Assembly: GCF_000374845.1 (NCBI RefSeq)
Contig: NZ_KB895417.1
Location: forward strand, 125,661 to 189,660
Reading direction: 5' to 3'
DNA length: 64,000 bases
Source: Paenibacillus terrigena DSM 21567
GTDB taxonomy: Bacteria > Bacillota > Bacilli > Paenibacillales > Paenibacillaceae
Shown: positions 53,542 to 60,431 of the stretch, piece by piece
How the letters are laid out: every line of letters begins with the position of its first letter
How positions within the stretch are numbered: position 1 is the stretch's first letter
Notes under the pieces: model-generated
The model's database searches: none
What the model saw: only the letters and a program-made list of their open reading frames with translations
What the model was told of the DNA's origin: nothing
Translations under genes and position numbers: made by a program

Positions 53542-55767
53542 TTACAATCGGGATTGTTCTTTTGTAAGCGGGGCATTGATTGGTTTGCTGTGCGATCCCA
53601 TGAGTGACATCAGTGCTGGAAGCAGCATGCCGCGCACGAGGAACGTATCGATTAAGATGCCCATTGCCATGATGAATCCGAACAGGAACAGCTCTTGCAA
53701 CGGCTGCGTAATCAATACGCAGAACGTGGCTGCAAGGATGATCCCCGCGGAAGAAATGACACCGCCGGTTTTGGCGACGCCACGGCTGATCGCTTCTTTC
53801 CAAGGGTAATGCTTCGCTTCTTCTCGAATGCGGGAGACGAGCATGATGTTGTAATCGACGCCGAGCGCGATCAAGAAGACGAATGTATACACTGGCAGTC
53901 GATAACTGATTGCTTCATAGCCGAGAATGTCGTGGAACACGATCCAGCCTAGCCCGAGCGTAGCGGTATACGAGAGCAGCATCGTGACGATCATCGTGAA
54001 AGCGAGTTTGAGCGAACGTGCTTGGAAAGCGAGCATGCATGCAATAAAGATGGTGATGAGTGTGAAAGTAACGATGGTATCCTGCTTGTTCATGCCGCGA
54101 ACATCGAGCTGTTGTGCCGTCTGCCCCGCGAATTGAAGCGTATTCTGTGCCGGATCGAAGCCGTTCTGCTCCAGAATGGCTTCGCTTTTCTCGCGTAGAT
54201 TGCTAATAACCTCTAGCGCTTCGGGGTCATAAGGGTTCGCCTGCAGCGTTAGTTTCAACATCAGGGTGTGCTTCTGATCTGATAGGAACCGATCTGGCAG
54301 CTTTGCACCCGGCGCTGCGAGGTCATTCGTGATATTCGGACGGATGTCATGGATGCCGCCCTCTGCTTCGAGCGCTTGGGTGAGTTTCGTTAACTTCTCT
54401 ACATAGGCAGCATCGATGGCGATTTCCTTATTGGATTGGAGCAGCATCGTAACCGGCGCCAATTGCCCTGGCGGGAACTGTTCTTCCAAGAGCTCGAACC
54501 CTTGCCGGGACGAGGTATCGCTCGGGAAGGATTTCATCAGATTGAAGGAGTAATTCATCCCTGTCACATTGATGGACGACACGATTAAGAAGAGCAATAG
54601 AATCCCAGATGTAAGGCCAGGTTTTCTCGTTACAACGCCGCCCATTCGGGTCCAGAAGCCTGGCTTCTTCGGCGCGGGAGCGAGTTCTTTCTTTGGCATG
54701 AAAGGCCAGAATCCACGACGTCCGAATAGGGTATAGATCGCAGGGATCAAGGTCAACCCGCCGAGCAGAATAACGACCATCGCGACGGAGAAGACTGGTG
54801 CGAAGTTATGGTACGGCTTAAAAATCGCAGCGAACAGAGTCAGCATCGCAATCAATACCGTCCCACCGCTAAAAGCAATCGGTTCAGCGACTTGACCGAG
54901 CGCGACGCCCATCGCTTCGTATTTCGAATCGATCGTCTTCAAGGCCTCACGGTAGCGGGAGACGATGAATAGACAGTAGTCGGTTAGGACGGCGAACAAC
55001 AGGATCATCATGATGGAGAGTGCCTGCTTGTCGACGACGAACCAATCATTTTTGGCTGCAAGCCCGAGGATGCGGTCGGTTACTTGGTAGACGAGCCCTG
55101 CAATGATTAACGGTATGATGGCCATCAGCGGCGAACGATAGATGACGATCAGAAGGATAAGAATGAGTCCGACGGTGGCGAACATCAGAACGAAGTCGGC
55201 ATTCTTGAATAGACTCGTGGTATCTGCAGCGATCCCTGCAGGACCTGTAATTTCAAACTGCACATCTTTCATCCCGATTTGAGCGACCTTGTCTCGAATT
55301 TGCTGCATCGTATCGTAGACTTGAGCGGAATCGAGATCCTTTTCTAGCGCAATGTTGAGAAGGATCGTGGTCTGATCTTCTGAGAACATCTTGTCTTGAA
55401 CAGGCTTCGGAAATTTGTGAAAAGGCAGTGCACTGGAGACATGCTCCGGCTTCTGATCCGACGACAGCCAAGTGCTGACTTCGGCGATCTTGGCACGTTC
55501 CTCGGTCGTGATGGCCTGCTTCGCATGGAAGACGAGCAGCCCGACAGGTCCATCCTCGGACGGGAATTGTTCGTTCATCAGTTGTTCAGCGATAGCCGAA
55601 GGCGTATTCTCATGAATGCTGCCTTCACCGCTGCTGACGGCAAATTTCTTCGAGCTGGGTGCTACGCCGCTTAATACAATGATGACGACGAGCCATATGA
55701 TGAGTACGGTCCAAGCGCCTCTACGTGTGGTTATACGTTTTGCTAACGATTGAAAAAATCGGTGCAT
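53542..55767 (-). CDS. MMPL-family (RND-type) transporter
   Basis: 741 residues with the classic duplicated layout. Each half has one membrane helix, a large extracellular domain and five more helices: TM1 near 18-38, TM2-6 near 180-345, TM7 near 375, TM8-12 near 565-725. The motifs ALSIMMILLFAVLTDYCLFI and LIALGVDYNIMLVSRIREE are the paired TM4/TM10 signatures of MMPL proteins, with Asp residues for proton coupling. Such pumps export lipids, antibiotics or other hydrophobic compounds. A GGAGG site precedes the ATG. Probably controlled by the adjacent two-component system. Confidence 0.93.
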   Translation of the reverse strand: MHRFFQSLAKRITTRRGAWTVLIIWLVVIIVLSGVAPSSKKFAVSSGEGSIHENTPSAIAEQLMNEQFPSEDGPVGLLVFHAKQAITTEERAKIAEVSTWLSSDQKPEHVSSALPFHKFPKPVQDKMFSEDQTTILLNIALEKDLDSAQVYDTMQQIRDKVAQIGMKDVQFEITGPAGIAADTTSLFKNADFVLMFATVGLILILLIVIYRSPLMAIIPLIIAGLVYQVTDRILGLAAKNDWFVVDKQALSIMMILLFAVLTDYCLFIVSRYREALKTIDSKYEAMGVALGQVAEPIAFSGGTVLIAMLTLFAAIFKPYHNFAPVFSVAMVVILLGGLTLIPAIYTLFGRRGFWPFMPKKELAPAPKKPGFWTRMGGVVTRKPGLTSGILLLFLIVSSINVTGMNYSFNLMKSFPSDTSSRQGFELLEEQFPPGQLAPVTMLLQSNKEIAIDAAYVEKLTKLTQALEAEGGIHDIRPNITNDLAAPGAKLPDRFLSDQKHTLMLKLTLQANPYDPEALEVISNLREKSEAILEQNGFDPAQNTLQFAGQTAQQLDVRGMNKQDTIVTFTLITIFIACMLAFQARSLKLAFTMIVTMLLSYTATLGLGWIVFHDILGYEAISYRLPVYTFVFLIALGVDYNIMLVSRIREEAKHYPWKEAISRGVAKTGGVISSAGIILAATFCVLITQPLQELFLFGFIMAMGILIDTFLVRGMLLPALMSLMGSHSKPINAPLTKEQSRL

Positions 55768-55865
55768 AGTTCAAGGCCTCCAATTCTATTTGGCGGTAGA
55801 AACTACCTCTGAACGCGGTCGCTCCTCTTTGAAGGACCTCGATAGAGATTTTTCTTATACGATGC

Positions 55866-55910
55866 ATTGTAGGTCTGGAATATGAACGCATGATGAACAG
55901 GGAATTACAA
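55866..55910 (-). promoter_or_regulatory. Promoter with OmpR-type direct repeats before the MMPL gene
   Basis: On the minus strand: TTGTAAT, GTTCAT at 55898-55893 and again at 55887-55882 (11-nt period), then TACAAT as -10 at 55871-55866. The -10 lies about 100 nt before the MMPL start. Confidence 0.65.
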
Positions 55911-55927
55911 GTGTGGATATATATGAA

Positions 55928-55974
55928 AATAACCGAGATCCCACGCTGCTGGATGCAGGGGGGTCTCGGTTATT
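55928..55974 (-). terminator. Hairpin terminator downstream of the repeat array
   Basis: AATAACCGAGATCCC pairs with GGGGTCTCGGTTATT (one G-U or mismatch). On the minus strand it is followed by ATTTTC. It probably ends the transcript of the kinase gene at 56666, after the palindrome array. Confidence 0.7.
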
Positions 55975-55997
55975 GCTGTGTAGGGATATGGTGAGGG

Positions 55998-56633
55998 AAT
56001 AACTGCAAAAATGCAGCTAAATCACATGGAGTGGCAGCCTGGTGCCGAAATAACTGCAGAAATGCAGTTAATGGGCTGGAAGAGGCTGCTTGGCGCCGAA
56101 ATAACTGCAAAAATGCAGCTAATATGCTCGAAGAGGCCGTTCGACGCCGAAATAACTGCAGAATTGCAGTTAATGGGCTCGAAGAGGCCGCCTGACGCCG
56201 AAATAACTGCAAAAATGCAGTTAATGGGGTCGAAGAGGCCACCTTGCGCCGAAATAACTGCAAAAATGCAGCTAATATGATCGAAGCGGCCGCCTGGCGC
56301 CGAAATAACTGCAAAAATGCAGTTAATATGCTCGAAGAGGCTGCCCGACGCCGAAATAACCGCAAAAATGCAGCTAATATGCTCGAAGAGGCTGCTCGAC
56401 GCCGAAATAACTGCAATAGTGCAGTTAATATGCTCGAAGTGGCCGCCTGGCGCCGAAATAACTGCAAAAATGCAGTTAATGTGCCCGAAGAGGCCGCTCG
56501 ACGCCGAAATAACTGCATAAATGCAGCTAATGGGCTGGAAGAGGCCGCCTTGCGCCGAAATAACTGCAAAAATGCAGTTAATGGGCTCGAAGAGGCCGCT
56601 CGTCGCTAAAATAACTGCAATAGTGCAGTTATT
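55998..56633. repeat. Tandem array: 13 palindromes at an exact 51-bp period
   Basis: Copies of AATAACTGCAnnnnTGCAGYTAA begin at 55998 and recur every 51 nt without a single indel up to 56610, giving 12 full units and a final palindrome. The 27-nt segment between palindromes is also conserved (consensus GGGCTCGAAGAGGCCGC and GGCGCCGA), which rules out CRISPR spacers. Each palindrome can form a 6-7 bp hairpin; the second arm alternates between GTT and GCT. Because 51 is a multiple of three, several frames stay open on both strands and give artificial 17-residue repeat proteins. The array lies between the kinase and MMPL genes. Confidence 0.92.
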
Positions 56634-56665
56634 TCACGCGATCCGCCGCCTGCACCACGCGCGGC

Positions 56666-58045
56666 TCACCCCATCGGCACCCGAACCGTGAACTCGGTTC
56701 CCTCGCCCAATTGGCTCGTCACCTCGATCCGCCCGCCGTGCAGCGCGATGACCTTGCTCGCGATGGACAAGCCCAATCCGCTGCCGCCTTGCGTGCGATT
56801 GCGCATCTTATCCGCCTTGTAGAAGCGGTCGAAGATATGTGCCAGCTCGGCCTCCGGGATGCCGATGCCCGAATCGGCGATCCGCACGACAACAAGCCCG
56901 CCCTCCGCCGCAAGCACGACGCGCAGCACGCCTCCCGGGTTCGTGAACTTGATCCCATTCGTGATCAAGTTGTACCACACCTGGTTGAGCAGCTGCTGAT
57001 CGGCAGTCACGACGACCTCCGGCAGGTCGAGGTCCAGCTCGATATCGCGTTCAGACCACTGCTGCTCCGTCACGATGAAGATTTGTCGGATCTGCTCATC
57101 CAGCCGGAAGCTCGAACGCTTCAAGACATGATCTTCCTTGTCGAGCGTCGCCAAGGTTAACAACTGCTTGCTGAGGGAAGAGAGTCGTTTGCTCTCCTCT
57201 TCAATAATACGCAGATAACGTTCTTCTTCCTCGGGACTCGTCTTCTTCTCGAGGATCGAATGGGCGAAGCCTTGAATCGAAGTCAGCGGCGATTGAATTT
57301 CGTGCGAGACGTTCGCGACGAATTCCTGCCGCATGTCGTCTAGCTGCTTGATCGATCGTGCCATATGGGTGAAGTCCCTTGCGAGATCCCCGATCTCATC
57401 ACGCCGCGTGACATCAAGCTCCATATGATAATCGCCGCCGACAATGCGGTGCGTCGCATCGGTCAGCTTCTTGATCGGTTTGACGATAAATCGCGACAAC
57501 ACGACGATCAAGATGATACTGAAGAGGAACGAGAAGCCGAGAAGCAGCGCAAGGATGATTCTCACTTCGCCGATCTGTTGTTCCATATTCGGTCGGATGA
57601 AGAGCGCATAAGGCTCGCCGTGAACTTGTACAGGCAGCCCGACGCTGTTGCGCAGACTATTTTCGAATAGACCATTGATTTTGAGCCATTGCGATTCTTG
57701 CTTGATGCCGTTATAGACACCGCCTTCAAGGACATGTTTTATATGCTCGCCATTGAACTGTTTGTGCTTGAACGGAGTACCGTAATATGTCCCGTTCAGC
57801 TCGCTGTCGACGGCATAGATCTGATATCCGAGGTTCGCGATATGCGTCAAATAACTACCGAGCTCCATATTCGGATTCTGCTCATAGAGTGAGCGAATGT
57901 CCTCGCCGATGCTCATAATCTTCTTCTCGTTCGAATCTTGAATATGCCCAAGATAATAGAAGTTCGTGACAATGAGGGCGAGAATACCTCCTAGGAAGCT
58001 AATCAGCAGGAAGATCATGACGATTCGAACGTAAAGGGTTCTCAC
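56666..58045 (-). CDS. Membrane sensor histidine kinase
   Basis: 459 residues. Membrane helices near 7-30 and 165-188 enclose an extracellular sensor region of about 135 residues. HAMP (190-240) leads to HisKA with His248 in NVSHEIQSPLTSIQGFAHS and HATPase motifs NLITNGIKFTNPGG, DSGIGIPEAEL and GSGLGLSIASKVIALHGG. Its start overlaps the response regulator stop by 4 nt. The residues after the phospho-His (EIQSP rather than ELRTP) match a known subgroup of Bacillota kinases. GC content at the 3' end is higher than in the surroundings. Confidence 0.95.
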   Translation of the reverse strand: MRTLYVRIVMIFLLISFLGGILALIVTNFYYLGHIQDSNEKKIMSIGEDIRSLYEQNPNMELGSYLTHIANLGYQIYAVDSELNGTYYGTPFKHKQFNGEHIKHVLEGGVYNGIKQESQWLKINGLFENSLRNSVGLPVQVHGEPYALFIRPNMEQQIGEVRIILALLLGFSFLFSIILIVVLSRFIVKPIKKLTDATHRIVGGDYHMELDVTRRDEIGDLARDFTHMARSIKQLDDMRQEFVANVSHEIQSPLTSIQGFAHSILEKKTSPEEEERYLRIIEEESKRLSSLSKQLLTLATLDKEDHVLKRSSFRLDEQIRQIFIVTEQQWSERDIELDLDLPEVVVTADQQLLNQVWYNLITNGIKFTNPGGVLRVVLAAEGGLVVVRIADSGIGIPEAELAHIFDRFYKADKMRNRTQGGSGLGLSIASKVIALHGGRIEVTSQLGEGTEFTVRVPMG

Positions 58046-58722
58046 GGTTCCGTCACCTCAAGCTTATAGCCGAGACCTCGTACCGTCGTAATAACGAAGT
58101 CCTCTGGTCTGTCATGGAACCGTTCGCGTAATCGCTTAATATGCACATCAATCGTTCGGCTGTCGCCTTCATAATCCGCACCCCAGATGGCTTGCAGCAA
58201 TTGGTCCCGTGTGAAAATCCGTCCAGGATTGCTCGCCAGATGCGATAGAAGCTCGAATTCCTTAAGCGGGAGGACGAGCGTGTCCCCATCGACATGAATT
58301 TCATAGCTTCTGCGGTCAATCATCGTTCGGCCGAGCTTAATCATCTCCGAGGAGACGAGCTGATACCGTCGCAGCAGCGCGCGAATACGGAACAGCAGCT
58401 CCTTCGGTTCGAAGGGCTTCACCATGTAATCATCTGTCCCGGATAGGAATCCTTTTTCTTTATCATCGATTTCACCCTTGGCCGTCAATAGAATGACGGG
58501 TATATCGTGGTGCCGTCGAATCTCTTCGCACAGCTCAAGCCCCGTCTTGCCTGGCATCATGACATCGATTACAGCAAGGTGTACTTGTTCATTCTCCAGT
58601 ATGCGCATCGCCTGCTCGCCGTCTTCCGCTTCATGAGGGACGTAACCCTCCTTCTCCAGAATAAAGCGCAGCAGCTCGCGGATATGCGGATCATCGTCCG
58701 CAACGAGGAGATGTATTCTCAT
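58042..58722 (-). CDS. OmpR/PhoB-family response regulator
   Basis: 226 residues. Receiver with Asp9-Asp10 and phospho-acceptor Asp53 in LAVIDVMMPGKTG, Lys in MVKPF. The winged-helix domain contains LPLKEFELLSHLASNPGRIF and RTIDVHIKRLRERF. A GGAGC-type ribosome site precedes the ATG, 42 nt after the ArsR gene, so ArsR, SRPBCC and this pair may share a transcript. The GTTCAT direct repeats before the MMPL and DUF2871 genes are good candidates for its binding sites. Confidence 0.95.
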   Translation of the reverse strand: MRIHLLVADDDPHIRELLRFILEKEGYVPHEAEDGEQAMRILENEQVHLAVIDVMMPGKTGLELCEEIRRHHDIPVILLTAKGEIDDKEKGFLSGTDDYMVKPFEPKELLFRIRALLRRYQLVSSEMIKLGRTMIDRRSYEIHVDGDTLVLPLKEFELLSHLASNPGRIFTRDQLLQAIWGADYEGDSRTIDVHIKRLRERFHDRPEDFVITTVRGLGYKLEVTEP

Positions 58723-58764
58723 CGTGGCATGCTCCTTTCATCCCATCTATTGTGAAGGCAAGCC

Positions 58765-59145
58765 TTAGAGCGGCTTGAGCGGACCCGACATACTCGATTG
58801 ACTCGGATCTGCATTTGTACCCCCATCTGCCGCCTCCACCAAATGCTTCAACAAGGCGAGCTTGTTATCCCAGAATTGCTCGTAGTACGCGACCCAATCC
58901 TTCAGCTCTCGTAGTGGTGCAGCTTGAAGACTGTACCTTGTCTCGCGGCCGATCTTGCGCTCCGTGACGAGCCCCGCACTCTCAAGGACATGCAAATGCT
59001 TCGATACCGCGGTCCGGCTCATCGGGAAATTGCTGCTGATCACATTTACAGGAAGCTCTTGCTCTGCGAGCAAGTGCAGGAGCTGTCGCCGCGTCGGATC
59101 AGCAATCGCTTGGAACACGTCATATTTTGGAGCAGCTGCTGTCAT
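58765..59145 (-). CDS. ArsR-family HTH regulator
   Basis: 126 residues. A winged helix covers about 8-90: ADPTRRQLLHLLAEQELPVN, SRTAVSKHLHVLESAGLVTE is the recognition part, and RETRYSLQAAPLRELKDW closes it. No metal-binding Cys pair is present, so it belongs to the non-metal ArsR group that is often paired with SRPBCC/AHSA1 genes. Its ATG overlaps the SRPBCC stop by 4 nt. A palindrome over the promoter start site upstream of SRPBCC is a likely autoregulatory operator. Confidence 0.92.
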   Translation of the reverse strand: MTAAAPKYDVFQAIADPTRRQLLHLLAEQELPVNVISSNFPMSRTAVSKHLHVLESAGLVTERKIGRETRYSLQAAPLRELKDWVAYYEQFWDNKLALLKHLVEAADGGTNADPSQSSMSGPLKPL

Positions 59146-59570
59146 GCCAATCCCTCAACATATTTCTTGAGTGCAGGGAGTACGCTCGAGTCCCATCCGC
59201 CGTTCATGCGCTCGCGAGCAACCGAATAAGGAATCCCCGTATCCGGTGCCACTTTGTCCACCCAACCGCCATGGGTCAGCGTAAATGCAGTCCGTTCTTC
59301 CATCGCCGTCAGCTCGAACGTAATGATCCAATCTTCCCCCCAGCTGAATACAAGCTTTTTCGGCGGATTGATCTCGAGCACCTCGCAAGGCGATACCGCA
59401 TAGGCGGAAGTGATGGTAAATTTATGCCCAAGAACAGGCTCGAAGTCATTCGGCATGAACCAAGTGGCAATGCCTTCCGCTGTCGATACGGCATCCCATA
59501 CCTTCTGGATGGGCGCATTGAATTCGATTTCTTTTACAATATCGGGCATGGTCCCGGGGTGATTCGTCAT
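59142..59570 (-). CDS. SRPBCC (AHSA1-like) domain protein
   Basis: 142 residues, one START-like hydrophobic-ligand-binding fold. The strand pattern is typical: IVKEIEFNAPIQKVWDAVST at the start, LVFSWGEDWIITFEL in the middle and a C-terminal helix with MNGGWDSSVLPALKKYVEG. It is the first gene of a minus-strand operon with ArsR. Proteins of this pair type bind unknown hydrophobic compounds. A GGAGG ribosome site lies 10 nt upstream. Confidence 0.9.
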   Translation of the reverse strand: MTNHPGTMPDIVKEIEFNAPIQKVWDAVSTAEGIATWFMPNDFEPVLGHKFTITSAYAVSPCEVLEINPPKKLVFSWGEDWIITFELTAMEERTAFTLTHGGWVDKVAPDTGIPYSVARERMNGGWDSSVLPALKKYVEGLA

Positions 59571-59599
59571 GGGTTATAATCCTCCAATAATGTACATTC

Positions 59600-59651
59600 G
59601 AAACCTATTGGTTTCATGAAAATTATACGGAACCGCTGATCACTGTGTCAA
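59600..59651 (-). promoter_or_regulatory. Consensus promoter and ArsR-type operator
   Basis: Minus strand: TTGACA (59651-59646), 18-nt spacer, TATAAT (59627-59622). The palindrome GAAACCAATAGGTTTC (59615-59600) lies just downstream, over the expected start of transcription. Its position suits repression by the ArsR protein of the same operon. Confidence 0.75.
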
Positions 59652-59884
59652 TGCAAGAACACCAGCACCCCCTCAAGATGGCGTGCGATTATAAGATTCT
59701 GGGAGTCATATTCTATCGTATTGTAGGTTTGCCGCGTCTCGCAATTTCTGATAAGGAGGGATAACTATCAGACAGTCATCGATCAAAAGAATAGCGACGA
59801 TGCTGCTTATTATGCCACTAGGCTCTATCATCAATACCGGTTATGAATCGCAGTTCTTGTTCACAACCAGCTGAAGAAATCTAT

Positions 59885-60082
59885 ATGAATTCAACCTATT
59901 TGGGGCAAGTGTTCAAGAGCGCGCTCGATCGTGTGAAGTTCCTCGTACTAAATATGGATAAAAAAATATATGAAATTGCGACAGAAGTAGGGTATTGAAA
60001 ACTGGATACGTTCTACAAACGTTTCAAAGAATATACGGGGAAAAGTGCAAGTGAATTCCGATCAGAGTCCGAGTTGATGTAA
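59885..60082 (+). pseudogene. Remnant of an AraC/YesN-type regulator
   Basis: The reading frame encodes MNSTYLGQVFKSALDRVKF, MDKKIYEIATEVGY, an in-frame TGA (59996-59998), then KLDTFYKRFKEYTGKSASEF to a TAA at 60080. This is the double helix-turn-helix of a YesN-type regulator. The stretch between the first helix pair and the linker helix is shorter than normal, and no receiver domain is present. Just upstream, 59753-59873 has AAGGAGGG and a short open stretch (SIKRIATMLLIMPLGSI) that may be debris of another gene. It lies upstream of the second GH-A gene, where a YesM/YesN pair stands in the first locus. Confidence 0.75.
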
Positions 60083-60431
60083 GGATCTTGATGGGTGTTT
60101 AAAATCACGACATATCGCGCCGTCTATCTCATGCTTGTGTCGTAATATTAGAATTGCGAGAGACCACGCCTTCCGTTACAATATTCGGGAAATATGTCCA
60201 CTGTGGTTGCGCATCGTTAATAGAAAAAGAATTGACCGAACGGGTCTTCCGATAGATTGAATTTTTTACTTCGTTTGAAAGCGCTTGAATGAGGATCCAA
60301 TCATTTTCAGAAATAATACGGCGTTTAGCGCCGAGTGAAAAGAATCCTTAATACGTTGAAAGTCAGGCAGCACAGGGGAGTGGAAGCCCGCATACACCGA
60401 AATCTTACAAATCTATGAAAGAGGGATTGCT
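60083..60431. other. Gene-free control region of the second GH-A/GH38 locus
   Basis: No open gene is seen. It contains the cre-like site at 60276 and a short hairpin GGCGTTTAGCGCC (60331-60343). An AGAGGG ribosome site lies just before ATG 60432. No confident promoter was found by eye. Confidence 0.45.
60276..60289 (+). promoter_or_regulatory. cre-like site before the second GH-A gene
   Basis: TGAAAGCGCTTGAA keeps the TGAAAGCGCTT core of the CcpA consensus and deviates only at the end. It lies 143 nt before the start codon and parallels the site at 10895. Confidence 0.5.

Noticed and set aside
55970-56569. 199-codon minus-strand ORF and plus-strand ORFs in the repeat array
   Set aside because: They exist because the 51-nt unit is a multiple of three. 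The frames lack proper ribosome sites, and openness in many frames is expected by construction.
55998-56633. CRISPR-like array with palindromic repeats
   Set aside because: The segments between palindromes are nearly identical from unit to unit, the whole 51-nt unit repeats, and no cas gene is nearby.
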